DNA from: an uncultured Bacteroidales bacterium
Lineage (GTDB): Bacteria > Bacteroidota > Bacteroidia > Bacteroidales > F082
Length of the DNA: 64,000 nt
Assembly: GCA_900317055.1 (NCBI GenBank)
Contig: ONFF01000004.1
Coordinates: forward strand, 1 to 64,000
Direction: 5' to 3'
A program made the position numbers and the translations under genes. Within the stretch, counting starts at the first letter, position 1. Each line of letters starts with the position of its first letter. Positions 7,306-15,615 of this stretch are shown here, in pieces. Below the pieces are notes generated by a model that searched no databases, was not told where the DNA came from, and saw nothing but the letters and a program-made list of their open reading frames with translations.

Positions 7306-8109
7306 ATGAGTGCACAGAACCCCATATTCAACCGTTTGAACCTGCTGTTGGGCGAGGAGACGATGGAGCGTGTCTTGAATAAGCGCGTCATCATCTTCGG
7401 CGTGGGGGGCGTGGGCAGTTGGTGCGCCGAGAGCCTGGTACGCAGCGGCATCAGTCACCTCACCATCGTGGACAGCGACCGCGTGTGTATCACCAATGTC
7501 AACCGACAGTTGCAAGCCACCACCAAGACGGTGGGAATGGTCAAGGTGGAGGTGCTGAAGGAACGCCTTTTGGAGATCAATCCACAGGCCGAAATCAACG
7601 CCGTGCAGGAGATTTATTCCGCCGAGAACGCTGAGATGTTCCAACTCGAGACCTACGACTACATCATAGATGCCATCGACAGTCTCAAGGACAAGATACA
7701 CCTTATTTTGCACGCCACTGAATGTCCGGGCAAGTTGTTCTCTGCCATGGGTGCTGCACTCAAAATGGATCCGACCAAGATACAAGTGGCCGAGTTCTGG
7801 GAAGTGAATGGTTGCCCGTTGGCCAGCATGATTCGCAAGCGCCTCAGGAAAGCGAAGACCTTTCCAAAGAAAAAGTTCCTCTGCGTGTTCTCGCCCGAGG
7901 TGCTCCCTAACAAAGGCGCTGCAAGCACCTGTGGCACAAGTGCCTGCATGTGTCCCAAGGCCATCATCGCTGCTGGCAATCCCGACCTCGTCAATCACGA
8001 GTGGTGCTCGTCGAAGGCCCAAATCAATGGCACCTCGGCCCATATCACGGCCATCTTCGGCTTCATGCTCGCCGGATTGGTGATGAATGACTTATATGCT
8101 AACGGATGA
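7306..8109 (+). CDS. tcdA: tRNA threonylcarbamoyladenosine dehydratase (TcdA/CsdL)
   Basis: 267 residues of the ThiF/E1-like superfamily. The ATP-binding loop is FGVGGVGSWCAE near residue 31, followed by the adenylate-site strand TIVDSDRVCITNVNRQ and DAIDSLKDK. A Cys-rich segment (TCGTSACMCPKAI) lies near residue 210, and the C-terminus ends FGFMLAGLVMN. TcdA uses ATP to cyclise t6A37 in tRNAs decoding ANN codons to ct6A; the length and motifs fit the E. coli enzyme family. The gene overlaps the next SDR gene by 4 bases (8106-8109), so the two are probably co-transcribed. Confidence 0.92.
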   Translation: MSAQNPIFNRLNLLLGEETMERVLNKRVIIFGVGGVGSWCAESLVRSGISHLTIVDSDRVCITNVNRQLQATTKTVGMVKVEVLKERLLEINPQAEINAVQEIYSAENAEMFQLETYDYIIDAIDSLKDKIHLILHATECPGKLFSAMGAALKMDPTKIQVAEFWEVNGCPLASMIRKRLRKAKTFPKKKFLCVFSPEVLPNKGAASTCGTSACMCPKAIIAAGNPDLVNHEWCSSKAQINGTSAHITAIFGFMLAGLVMNDLYANG

Positions 8110-8858
8110 TGAAGACAGCCATTATCATAGGAGCCACCTCTGGCCTTGGCAGAGAAGCAGCCAAAAGACTCGTGGCAGAAGGTTGGAAAGTCGGAATCGC
8201 TGGCCGACGCACTGCCGCACTGGAGGCTTTTCAAAATGAATTCGGCAAAGACAAGGTGTGTATTGCCACGATGGATGTCACCCGTCCTGAATCCGTTGAA
8301 GCGCTGGACGATTTACTCTCCCAAACCGGGGACCCCGACCTGTTCTTCTATGTTTCGGGCGTTGGCTATCAGAACCGTGACCTTGACGAAGAGAAGGAAA
8401 TGCTCATCATTCAGACCAACAGTGAAGGAATGGTCAGGATGGTGGATCACTTTTTCCACTATGTAAAGACGCACAACTACAGCAATAGCCACAAGGCTCA
8501 TATAGCTGTCATCACCTCCATCGCCGGCACCAACGGAATGGGGGCTTCTCCAGCCTACTCCGCGACCAAAAGGATGCAGAGCACCTATCTTACGGCTTTG
8601 TCACAACTCTCCCGTATGGATAAGGTTCCTGTTTGCTTCACCGACATACGCCCCGGTTTTGTCGCAACGGACATCCTGAATCCTAACAAGCATTATCCGA
8701 TGCTGATGTCAAAAGAGAAGGCGACAGACCATGTGATGAAGGCGCTTCATAAAAAGAAGCGCGTGTACACCTTTGATTGGAGATTCCGTCTCGTCGTAGG
8801 GTTATGGAAAATGATTCCCCGTTTTGTTTGGGAACGCCTCACTTGGGTACAAAACTAG
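8106..8858 (+). CDS. SDR-family oxidoreductase
   Basis: 250 residues, classical SDR. TGxxxGxG-type loop IGATSGLGREAAKRL at residues 7-21, catalytic Ser in VITSIAG, and Y-S-A-T-K as the YxxxK pair in AYSATKRMQSTYL. The C-terminal part (FRLVVGLWKMIPRFVWERL) is hydrophobic and may rest on the membrane, as in the DltE-like and sphinganine-reductase-like SDRs. The substrate is unknown. Coupled to tcdA by a 4-base overlap, though a functional link is not obvious. Confidence 0.88.
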   Translation: MMKTAIIIGATSGLGREAAKRLVAEGWKVGIAGRRTAALEAFQNEFGKDKVCIATMDVTRPESVEALDDLLSQTGDPDLFFYVSGVGYQNRDLDEEKEMLIIQTNSEGMVRMVDHFFHYVKTHNYSNSHKAHIAVITSIAGTNGMGASPAYSATKRMQSTYLTALSQLSRMDKVPVCFTDIRPGFVATDILNPNKHYPMLMSKEKATDHVMKALHKKKRVYTFDWRFRLVVGLWKMIPRFVWERLTWVQN

Positions 8859-8870
8859 AGGCATATAGGA

Positions 8871-9149
8871 TTAGAATTCAAACCGCTCCACTTTCATCTG
8901 GCCACATTGGCGCATCATGGGAGAATATTTCTTGAACTCTGGCGTGGCGGAATGCTTGTCGAGTGACGCTTGGTCTACCCATGTCTCGCAGATCAAAAAC
9001 ACATCCTGTCGGGTGGCACTCTGAAACACATCGTAGGCGATGCATCCGTCATGCTTTTGTGAGTATTCGGTAAGGGCTGTCGCTGCTTGCAGCGCGGTCT
9101 TGAATTGTTCGCCGTCATTGGCCTGGAAAAAGCAGTTTAATCGTATCAT
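8871..9149 (-). CDS. Antibiotic biosynthesis monooxygenase (ABM) domain protein, putative quinol monooxygenase
   Basis: 92 residues from the ATG at 9149 (a TTG two codons upstream is less likely). The whole protein is one dimeric ABM ferredoxin-like fold: IRLNCFFQANDGEQFKTAL, then QKHDGCIAYDVFQ, DVFLICETWVDQASLDKHSAT and a final strand. Related small proteins (YgiN type) oxidise quinols or degrade haem. A -7 box at 9178-9185 inside the end of the upstream gene gives it its own promoter. A second ABM domain is fused to the amidohydrolase at 11992-13311. Confidence 0.85.
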   Translation of the reverse strand: MIRLNCFFQANDGEQFKTALQAATALTEYSQKHDGCIAYDVFQSATRQDVFLICETWVDQASLDKHSATPEFKKYSPMMRQCGQMKVERFEF

Positions 9150-9151
9150 AT

Positions 9152-10204
9152 TCAAATATTTATACTTTTTTTTGATGCAAAGTTATAATCAAAAAGGAAT
9201 AATTCGCCTATTTGACAAGTGACCAACTGAAGCCCAAATTGTTCGGCAGCCTTGCGCTCGTTTTTCCGAGGCTCGTCCCAAGGGTGGTTCGAGAGGCAAA
9301 ACTTGGAATGGTGGATGGTGGTGAAACGGTTTGCACCAAGTTCAGACACTGCTTTCCCCAATTGCTCGGGCATGGTGTGGATTTGGCTCCAGTTGGCATC
9401 GTATTGGCCGTTCTCCATGATGGCGAGGTCGATGTCGGGAAACTGCTCCCCGAAGCGTTTGAAGCGGCTGCTATAGCCCCCGTCGCCAGAGAAAAAGACC
9501 TTCCTTCCCGATGATTCCATCAGCCATGAGGCTGGCATTGTCTTGGCTTTCCAAAAGCCTCGCCCCGAAAAATGCTGGGTGGGCAGACAATGGAAGGTCA
9601 AGCCGTCGAAGGTGGCACTCTCATTCCAATCCAATTCAATGAGTTGGTGTTTGTCATAACCCCAGTATTCAAAGTTCTCGCCCACACCCAAGGGACAAAC
9701 TACCTTTTTCACTCGGCCTTTCAGCTCGATGATTGTTTGGTAATCCAAGTGATCCCAGTGGTCGTGCGAAATGAGGAGAAAGTCGATCTCCTTAGGCATA
9801 TCTTGGGGTTTGTAAAAGTCGGTCCCAGGAAAGGCACGATTGACGAAGGAAACGGGCGATCCTTTGTAGAACACAGGGTCAGCGAGGATGGTCTTCCCGT
9901 CCAAGCGAAGCAAAAAAGAGCTATGCCCGAACCAAAGGTAAAAGTCGCCCGATTCAGGCAAAAGGTTCAAATCGGTCTTGACAACAGGAATCTCACCCAA
10001 CTTTGGGATTCGATTCATCGGCTTTTTTCCAAAGAGGAACTTCCCAAGATTCTTCAGCATGCCGCCTTTACCTGTAAACAGCGTTGTCGGTTCCTCATTC
10101 TGGAACTTGTCATCCACAAAATGAGGCGACTTTCGGATGCGTTCGAGGCGTTCGCCACGAGCGGTGCGTCCAAATTGCTTGAAGAAACTCAATACAGTTG
10201 CCAT
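9152..10204 (-). CDS. MBL-fold metallo-hydrolase (UlaG / NAPE-PLD-like)
   Basis: 350 residues. The metal-binding motif HxHxDH is plain in LLISHDHWDHLDYQTI, preceded by the family strand WFGHSSFLLRLDGKTILADP (His of GHSS) and followed by FSGDGGY and TIHHSKFCL with the later metal ligands. The GHSSFLL/DPV pattern is that of the UlaG- and NAPE-PLD-type branch that hydrolyses lactone or phosphodiester bonds. The N-terminal 80 residues (FKQFGRTARGERLERI) match NAPE-PLD-type bacterial homologues. Cytoplasmic or membrane-associated. The gene follows the kinase-like gene on the same strand with a 21-base gap. Confidence 0.88.
   Translation of the reverse strand: MATVLSFFKQFGRTARGERLERIRKSPHFVDDKFQNEEPTTLFTGKGGMLKNLGKFLFGKKPMNRIPKLGEIPVVKTDLNLLPESGDFYLWFGHSSFLLRLDGKTILADPVFYKGSPVSFVNRAFPGTDFYKPQDMPKEIDFLLISHDHWDHLDYQTIIELKGRVKKVVCPLGVGENFEYWGYDKHQLIELDWNESATFDGLTFHCLPTQHFSGRGFWKAKTMPASWLMESSGRKVFFSGDGGYSSRFKRFGEQFPDIDLAIMENGQYDANWSQIHTMPEQLGKAVSELGANRFTTIHHSKFCLSNHPWDEPRKNERKAAEQFGLQLVTCQIGELFLFDYNFASKKSINI
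9178..9185 (-). promoter_or_regulatory. -7 box of the ABM gene
   Basis: Minus strand TAACTTTG, 28 bases upstream of the ATG at 9149. It lies inside the last codons of the metallo-hydrolase gene. Confidence 0.5.
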
Positions 10205-10225
10205 TACCTACTTGTGGAAGACAGT

Positions 10226-10867
10226 CTATTTCGCCATAAAAGGATACTTCTTCCTAATATTGTCGGCAAGGAACTGTGCCACCGTGTCAGTGGGCATGTT
10301 GGTGACATTCAGAACGAAGTCATAGTTGCGAGCGTCATAGCGCGAGGTTTCGGCGACAGTTTTTACGAATGTGTCGCGAGCCTTGTCGGTTTTATCAATG
10401 ACCTTGGCGGCCTCTTCGAGGCTGAGATTTTGCTTGGAGGCGATTCGGGCAACACGTGCGTCACGGTCGGCCATGATGAGCAGGTGCAACGCATTGGGAT
10501 TGTCGCGGAAGATGTGAAAACCGGCACGACCAACGATGATGCAACTCTCCTGTTCGGCCAATTCACGCAGCAGGCGAGCTTCAGCATAATAAAGGGTTAA
10601 CGGCGTGGCTTCTGGATTGGAGTCAACAGAACGGCTAGTCGTATCAAACTGACGATAAAAGTTACAGAAATCGCTCCACCAACTGGTTTTTTGTGCCTTA
10701 ACACGATCCATGTCTTCAAGGGTCAAATTAAAATGATCTGCAACGCTTTGCAACATGGCACGACCGTAAACCTTGAACCCCAACTTCTCTCCCAACAGAC
10801 GGGCAATCTCGCCACCTCCACTACCACTTTCACGATTGATGGTAATAATAATCTTCGGGTTTTCCAT
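10226..10867 (-). CDS. Cytidylate-kinase-like family protein
   Basis: 213 residues. N-terminal P-loop-like segment ITINRESGSGGGEIARLLGE at residues 8-27, then FKVYGRAML, and later IIVGRAGFHIF and KTDKARDTFVKTV. This is the AAA_26/cytidylate_kin2 family, often annotated as a cytidylate kinase-like protein and distinct from the housekeeping Cmk. The phosphate acceptor is unknown. The gene lies 21 bases upstream of the metallo-hydrolase gene and could share its transcript. Confidence 0.85.
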   Translation of the reverse strand: MENPKIIITINRESGSGGGEIARLLGEKLGFKVYGRAMLQSVADHFNLTLEDMDRVKAQKTSWWSDFCNFYRQFDTTSRSVDSNPEATPLTLYYAEARLLRELAEQESCIIVGRAGFHIFRDNPNALHLLIMADRDARVARIASKQNLSLEEAAKVIDKTDKARDTFVKTVAETSRYDARNYDFVLNVTNMPTDTVAQFLADNIRKKYPFMAK

Positions 10868-10915
10868 AGTAGCATCCTAATAAAATTAAAACAAAGTCAT
10901 GACTAGGGCCGCAAA

Positions 10916-11947
10916 TTAATCAATGCTGACAATGGTGTATTTTCTAGTTCCCAGTCCGATGGCTTCAGCGTGCTCAATGGTGTGGGTGCCGTGTTGCTTG
11001 TCGATGCGGCTGAGCAGGTCGGTGGGGTCGTTGGTGGCGGTCACCTGCTGGTTGTTGATGATGTCGACGCAGGCTTGGTCGAGGGCGACGGGGTCGGTGC
11101 TGGCAAGGATGCCGTAGTCCTCAAGTTTCACGGGGGCAGGATGGTCGACGCAGTCGCAGTCGATGCTCATGTTGTTCATCACACTGATGTAGATGATGCC
11201 CTGTCTCTTTTGGAAATAGTTCGTCACAGCTTGGGCAGCTGCCGCCATGCTTTCAAGGAAACCGTCCTGGTCGCAGATGTATTCAGGAGTCCAAAGCTTG
11301 GCCATATCGAGTTTTTCCATCTTTCCCGAGGAGTGGATGTAAGCCTTGCCGTTGCTGCTGGCACAGCCGATGCTGAGGTTCTTCAGTGCGCCGCCGTAAC
11401 CGCCCATCGGGTGACCCTTGAAGTGGTTGAGGGCAATCATGAAGTCGTAGTTGGCCATGTGTCCACCCACGATGTCGTATTTGATGTGCCTCTGGTCCTT
11501 CACGGGGATGCGGATTTCGTCGTATTCATCCATGATATCGACGGGGAAGTAGTCGGTGAAACCGTGTCTGCGGATCACTTCCCAATGGACAGCTGAGTTG
11601 TTGCGCTCGTCCTTCTCGTCGCCAGGGCCGTTGCCGTAGGCAGTGTTGCACTCCACGATGGTGCCGTCCACCTCATGCACGAGGTCTTTGATGAGTTCGG
11701 GCTTCAGGTAGTTGGGGTTACTCCCCTCCCCTGTCGAGATTTTCACGGCCACGCGGCCTTTGGCTTCTACGCCCAAAGCCTTGTAGATGTTCACCAAAGC
11801 TTCAGGGCTGATGTTGCGAGTCAGATAGACTTTTGCTGTGTTTTCCATATTCGTGTTAGTTTGATTGATTTGATTGTCTTCAGGTTGGTTGTTTGTGCAG
11901 GCGGCAAAGGCCAAAACGCACAAAAGGGTTATTGCTAATTTCTTCAT
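10916..11947 (-). CDS. Exported DUF362-domain protein (copy 2)
   Basis: 343 residues with a good lipoprotein leader (MKKLAITLLCVLAFAAC, Cys17), an Asn/Gln/Thr linker and a DUF362 domain (RVAVKISTGEGSN, IVECNTAYG, ALNHFKGHPMGGYGGALKN, STDPVALDQACVD). It is collinear with copy 1 at 4066-5094, including the short CDC segment near the middle, and differs mainly by a 15-residue insertion around GPGDEKDERNN. No ferredoxin Cys motif. It has its own -7 box at 11969-11976. Function unknown; the two copies sit in separate redox-rich gene sets. Confidence 0.88.
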   Translation of the reverse strand: MKKLAITLLCVLAFAACTNNQPEDNQINQTNTNMENTAKVYLTRNISPEALVNIYKALGVEAKGRVAVKISTGEGSNPNYLKPELIKDLVHEVDGTIVECNTAYGNGPGDEKDERNNSAVHWEVIRRHGFTDYFPVDIMDEYDEIRIPVKDQRHIKYDIVGGHMANYDFMIALNHFKGHPMGGYGGALKNLSIGCASSNGKAYIHSSGKMEKLDMAKLWTPEYICDQDGFLESMAAAAQAVTNYFQKRQGIIYISVMNNMSIDCDCVDHPAPVKLEDYGILASTDPVALDQACVDIINNQQVTATNDPTDLLSRIDKQHGTHTIEHAEAIGLGTRKYTIVSID

Positions 11948-11968
11948 TGTTTTGATTATTTATGGTCG

Positions 11969-11976
11969 CAAAAATA
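11969..11976 (-). promoter_or_regulatory. -7 box of DUF362 copy 2
   Basis: Minus strand TATTTTTG, 22 bases upstream of the ATG at 11947. Confidence 0.6.
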
Positions 11977-11991
11977 GTAAAAAATCTCAAT

Positions 11992-13311
11992 TCACCGCAC
12001 CATCCCCGCCAGCGGGTTGACATCAATCAGTTTCAGACTCTTCACCATTTGGAGCGTGCCTTCCTTGTATTTCTTGAAATGGGCGGTTTGGATATGGCTT
12101 TGGTAAGCCTCTTGGTCGGCATAGATTTCCAGGATATAGATCTTGCAGGGGTCTTCTTTGGTTTGCATCGAGAAGAGGGTCAGCACGCCAGGCTCCACTT
12201 TCACTGAAGTCTCGCCGACTTCCTTGGCGAATGCCATATATTCCTCCAAATACTCGGGCACCACTTCGATTTCGGCAAGGCGGACAAGCTTTTCGCCATA
12301 TTGTCGCAACGGAAGGTTCTCGCCAAAAAGGCGTCGGGCGTTGTCGGTGAATACATCTTTGGAATTCAATCCGTGTGAGGCAAGGCGGCTCTCTAAAGCT
12401 TGCTTCCCGCTGATGAGTACGGGTTCGGCCACATACGGATAGTCGCTGCCGTAGAGGATATGGTCGGGCGTTGTGATGGTCAGTAGGGCATCGAGGACTT
12501 CGTCGGTCGGTGCGCCAGCAAGGTCATAATAGAGGCGCGATAGGTTGGCGTCGACATCCACAGGCTGCATCATGCCTTGTTTCACCATCACGGGCAGCAG
12601 CGAGCGGAAACGGGGCAAAGCGTTGGGCAGGAAAGAACCGCAATGTGGCACCACGACTTTCAAATGCGGATAGCGCATCAATACATCATGTGCTACCATG
12701 TTGAGTACTGTGCGTGTAGTCTCGGCCAAGTATTCATAACTGGCCAATGGCACATCGGCAATCAGCTGCGCATTGACCGCCGAGGGTTTGTGTGGATGCA
12801 GGATGACGACGGCGTTCTGTTGGTCGAGAGAAGCCATCAGCGTGTCCAAAGCGGGGTCACCGAGGTATTGTCCGTAGCTGTTGGTGGCCAACTTGATGCC
12901 GTCGGCGCCTAAGACTTCCAAGGCATAGCGAGCCTCTTCCAATGCGTGTGGCACATCGGGTAAAGGCAGAGCGGCACAAAACATGAAACGTCCGGGATAG
13001 CGTGCCTTCAGTGCAGCGCACTCCTCATTGTAGCTACGGCAAACCGCTGCCGAAGCCTCGGCGTCGCCAAACCAAGGCTGCGGCGCGGGCATGGTAAGCA
13101 TAGCGGTCTGTATGCCAGCCTTGTCCATAAAGGCAATTTGTTGTTCCGCATCCCAAGCTGGAATGGGAAAACCTTCGTCCATCTCTGCGCCATTGGCCTT
13201 GATATAATCGAGATAACCTTTCGTGATGGCGTGGCTATGGAGGTCGATTTGGGCCAAGGATGGCAATGCTGAAAGAATCATAAAGGCTAAAAGAATTAGG
13301 CTTTTTCGCAT
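11992..13311 (-). CDS. Exported amidohydrolase fused to an ABM monooxygenase domain
   Basis: 439 residues. A signal peptide (ending LPSLAQ, residue 20) precedes an amidohydrolase_2 domain of the ACMSD / decarboxylase type: metal-binding HSH at residues 25-27, HPHKP near residue 175, VVPHCGS near 222 and YGSDYPY near 290. From about residue 340 a second domain begins: LAEIEVVPEYLEEYMAFAKE, LFSMQTKEDPCKIYILEIYA and HIQTAHFKKYKE, an ABM domain like the stand-alone protein at 8871. Amidohydrolase_2 proteins usually end near 330 residues, so this is a fusion. The pairing suggests hydrolysis or decarboxylation and oxidation of one aromatic or quinone-like compound outside the cytoplasm, which is inference. 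Confidence 0.88.
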   Translation of the reverse strand: MRKSLILLAFMILSALPSLAQIDLHSHAITKGYLDYIKANGAEMDEGFPIPAWDAEQQIAFMDKAGIQTAMLTMPAPQPWFGDAEASAAVCRSYNEECAALKARYPGRFMFCAALPLPDVPHALEEARYALEVLGADGIKLATNSYGQYLGDPALDTLMASLDQQNAVVILHPHKPSAVNAQLIADVPLASYEYLAETTRTVLNMVAHDVLMRYPHLKVVVPHCGSFLPNALPRFRSLLPVMVKQGMMQPVDVDANLSRLYYDLAGAPTDEVLDALLTITTPDHILYGSDYPYVAEPVLISGKQALESRLASHGLNSKDVFTDNARRLFGENLPLRQYGEKLVRLAEIEVVPEYLEEYMAFAKEVGETSVKVEPGVLTLFSMQTKEDPCKIYILEIYADQEAYQSHIQTAHFKKYKEGTLQMVKSLKLIDVNPLAGMVR

Positions 13312-13342
13312 GGTGTCATTTGGTCTGGTTATCGACTGTAGA

Positions 13343-13906
13343 TTACTTCAGTTTCAAGCCGTCCTTGAAGGCTTCGCCGACGCGCTTCGAGACTTGATAA
13401 TACCCATGTGTGTAGGGGTCAAAAGTGATGGCTTGCAGGGCTTCGATATCAACCTTGCCGTCCTTCATCTTGTCGGCCTCGACGGAGGTCTGCAGCACCT
13501 TACCTATGACGCCAAGGCCTGTGTCGTCGCTTTGGTATTCGATGAACTCGCACTCCATGGCGATAGGCAGCTCGTTGATGATGGGAGCATCGACTAATGA
13601 GGATTTGGTCGCAGTGAGACCACTCTTTGCGAATTTGTCCTTTTCGGTTTTGCCCGAAACGACGCCGAAATAGTCGGCCTCCACCACATGGGCAGCGTCT
13701 GCGATATGGACGACAAAGCCCTTGTGTTGCTTGATGTTCTCCACGGTCTTGTGGGTTTCGGTCAGGTTGAGGGCTACGCGGTCGCGGTCGAGCATGGTGC
13801 CCCAAGCGGCGTTCATCACATCGATGGTGCCGTCTTCGTTGTAGGTAGCCACAAGCAAAACGGGCATTGGGAAGATGGCTTCTGTTACTTTAATGGGTTG
13901 TTTCAT
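13343..13906 (-). CDS. Flavin reductase-like FMN-binding protein
   Basis: 187 residues of the flavin_reduct split-barrel family: PMPVLLVATYNEDGTIDVMNAAWG at residues 13-36 (the FMN-contacting strand pair), then LTETHKTVENIKQHKGFVVH, and LPIAMECEFIEYQSDD. It binds FMN and typically reduces flavin with NAD(P)H or acts on small molecules. It lies 31 bases upstream of the amidohydrolase gene on the same strand and may feed reduced flavin to the ABM domain encoded there. The spacer upstream (13907-13951) is an AT-rich run of AATTGAxAATTGATAATT repeats. Confidence 0.88.
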   Translation of the reverse strand: MKQPIKVTEAIFPMPVLLVATYNEDGTIDVMNAAWGTMLDRDRVALNLTETHKTVENIKQHKGFVVHIADAAHVVEADYFGVVSGKTEKDKFAKSGLTATKSSLVDAPIINELPIAMECEFIEYQSDDTGLGVIGKVLQTSVEADKMKDGKVDIEALQAITFDPYTHGYYQVSKRVGEAFKDGLKLK

Positions 13907-13951
13907 AATAAATTGAGAATTGATAATTGAAAATTGATAATTAAATAGATA

Positions 13952-14557
13952 CTATTTTAAAGTTGGTTTTAATTCGCTTTCAAAAATACTGCGCTCGACG
14001 ATGCGGTAATGCGGGTGATAGGCCTCGTTATAGCGGCGGCTGTGGTGAACGGCTTGGCTGTTTCGGGCGGCTTCGGTCAGCAGGGAAAGGTCGGTCTCAA
14101 AGCCTTCTATTTCCATCTTGTTGGCTTGAATAATGCTGACGATGGCTTCCCATTTCTCCAACCAACTAATGGTCGGCTCTTGCCACGAATTGGCACTTCT
14201 GACGAAGGCATCCAAGAGTTGCTCGACGGTAATCAAGCTGTCGGCGACGGCGGAGAGATAAACTCGGACATAATCACCTTGGCTGCCAGTTGGCTCATAA
14301 TAATGTGATTGTGTTTCACTCATTTCCGAGAGTTCGCGCATCAGATAGCGTCGCGCCGAGGCCGTGTCGCTGATGATATGGCCCGGACCGAAATGCTCTT
14401 GGTAGAAACTCTTGTAGATGTCCTGTAAGGTGGATTCAGGATAGGTCACCAACTGCCTCTCGATGGCCGAGCGCACCGCCAATGTGTCGATGGATTGCCC
14501 GAAGAGGCTGAAGGAACAGGCTAAGGCTAATATCAATAAGAGATTTCTAATCATCAA
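13952..14557 (-). CDS. Exported protein of unknown function
   Basis: 201 residues with a signal peptide (MMIRNLLLILALACSFSLFGQ). The mature part is mostly alpha-helical and polar, with the segments DIYKSFYQEHFGPGHIISDTA, ARRYLMRELSEM and SRRYNEAYHPHYRIVERSIF. I recognise no catalytic motif. Proteins of this length and pattern recur as hypothetical exported proteins in Bacteroidales. It sits in a same-strand run with flavin enzymes, but the 45- and 107-base gaps on each side leave co-transcription open. Confidence 0.7.
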   Translation of the reverse strand: MMIRNLLLILALACSFSLFGQSIDTLAVRSAIERQLVTYPESTLQDIYKSFYQEHFGPGHIISDTASARRYLMRELSEMSETQSHYYEPTGSQGDYVRVYLSAVADSLITVEQLLDAFVRSANSWQEPTISWLEKWEAIVSIIQANKMEIEGFETDLSLLTEAARNSQAVHHSRRYNEAYHPHYRIVERSIFESELKPTLK

Positions 14558-14619
14558 GAATTTCAGAATTTTAGAATTTCCATTTTGCTGATCATTTGAA
14601 TTTTATCGAATTTGAGACT

Positions 14620-14637
14620 ATAATTGCAAGCAATTAT
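14620..14637. repeat. 18-bp perfect palindrome
   Basis: ATAATTGC and GCAATTAT flank a 2-base centre in the gap between the genes at 13952 and 14665. It lies about 60 bases upstream of the start at 14557. It may be a regulator site for that gene or a chance AT-rich palindrome. Confidence 0.4.
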
Positions 14638-14664
14638 TAGAAGTTGTCTTTAACAGCTTTCTCA

Positions 14665-15312
14665 TCAAGCCTTTATGATTGTCTCCGCCATTCGTTTTCC
14701 AGCATCGAAGGCTTTTTGCAGGTCTTCTTCCCAGTGCTCCTCGCGATACTGGCGTTTGGCTTCCTCCGAGAATCCTCCTAACTCGAAATTGGCGTAGTTC
14801 TTCACTTGGTAGGTATTGTTGGCAAACAGCTTTTCCGGTTGTCCGAGAGCTCTTGCGATGCAAGGCTCCATGGTGCCGTAGCCGTTGCAGTTGCTGCCTC
14901 CCACGCCACCGTTTTGCGTCTCCACCAGCACCACGGGCATCCGCTTCGGGGCGGTGATGCTGTAGTCGTTGTAAGAGAGCCACGGGAAGGCCAAACGCTC
15001 CAAGAAAGCCCTCATCTGGCCAGTAACCTCGCCGAAATAGTTGGGCGAACCTAATACCAAACCATCGGCTTGCGCAATCTCTTCCAAGACAGGAGTCAAG
15101 GCATCCTTGTATTTGCACACTTGCGAGGCTTTGCCCTTGATTTTGCAGGCCATGCACGACATGCAGCCTTTGTAGTCGAGGGCATAGAGGCGAATGGTCT
15201 TCACCTCGATTTCGTCGCTGACGGAACTAGCTCCATCGGCAAATTTTTTAAGCATAGAGGCAGTGTTGAATGTCGCTCGCGGGCCTCCGTCGATGATGAT
15301 TATCTTTTTCAT
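14665..15312 (-). CDS. Flavodoxin-fold NAD(P)H-dependent reductase, Cys-rich
   Basis: 215 residues of the flavodoxin_2 / NADPH-dependent FMN reductase family. FMN loop IIDGGPRATFNTASM at residues 6-20, GLVLGSPNYFGEVTGQMRAF in the middle. Cysteines follow the pattern C-x2-C-x2-C-x9-C in GCMSCMACKIKG...VCKYKD around residues 50-66, which resembles iron-sulfur flavoproteins such as Isf, though the fourth Cys is further away than usual. It may therefore carry FMN with or without a 4Fe-4S cluster. The DUF1905 gene begins 10 bases upstream in the same direction, so they form one transcription unit. Confidence 0.85.
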   Translation of the reverse strand: MKKIIIIDGGPRATFNTASMLKKFADGASSVSDEIEVKTIRLYALDYKGCMSCMACKIKGKASQVCKYKDALTPVLEEIAQADGLVLGSPNYFGEVTGQMRAFLERLAFPWLSYNDYSITAPKRMPVVLVETQNGGVGGSNCNGYGTMEPCIARALGQPEKLFANNTYQVKNYANFELGGFSEEAKRQYREEHWEEDLQKAFDAGKRMAETIIKA

Positions 15313-15322
15313 TGTTGTAGTT

Positions 15323-15595
15323 TTATTTTCGTTCGCAAAATGTCACATGCACCATGTCGCCAAAAGACTTGCCAATCTGTTTGCGGATGTCCTTCCGCAC
15401 ACCGATGATGAAGCAAGGCGTTCCCATCTTGACGATTTGGCCGTCGTAAGGTACGCTGTCGAAGGTGGCATGGACCGCCAACCGACCTTTGCCGAAGAGC
15501 GCCTTGATGTCGAAAGGCACCTCGACATAAGCGGCATCCATATCCTCGTTTTGGATGATGACAGCGTCGAACTCATACAGTTCTTTATCGGTCAT
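15323..15595 (-). CDS. DUF1905-domain protein
   Basis: 90 residues from the ATG at 15595 (the frame can be extended by eight codons to a TTG, which is less likely). The protein is one DUF1905 beta-barrel: [40 protein letters not shown], then [20 protein letters not shown] and GDMVHVTF. The function of the family is not established. Sandwiched between the ClbS-like gene (20-base gap) and the flavodoxin-fold reductase gene (10-base gap). Confidence 0.88.
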   Translation of the reverse strand: MTDKELYEFDAVIIQNEDMDAAYVEVPFDIKALFGKGRLAVHATFDSVPYDGQIVKMGTPCFIIGVRKDIRKQIGKSFGDMVHVTFCERK

Positions 15596-15615
15596 AAGTA
15601 ATTCGTCTAATTCGT

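Noticed and set aside
9572-10600. 342-codon plus-strand frame opposite the metallo-hydrolase and kinase-like genes
   Set aside because: Antisense shadow of two well-supported genes; no motif.
14618-15157. 179-codon frame overlapping the flavodoxin-fold reductase gene
   Set aside because: A different reading frame of a gene with clear family motifs; the product has low-complexity Arg/Gly/Leu composition.
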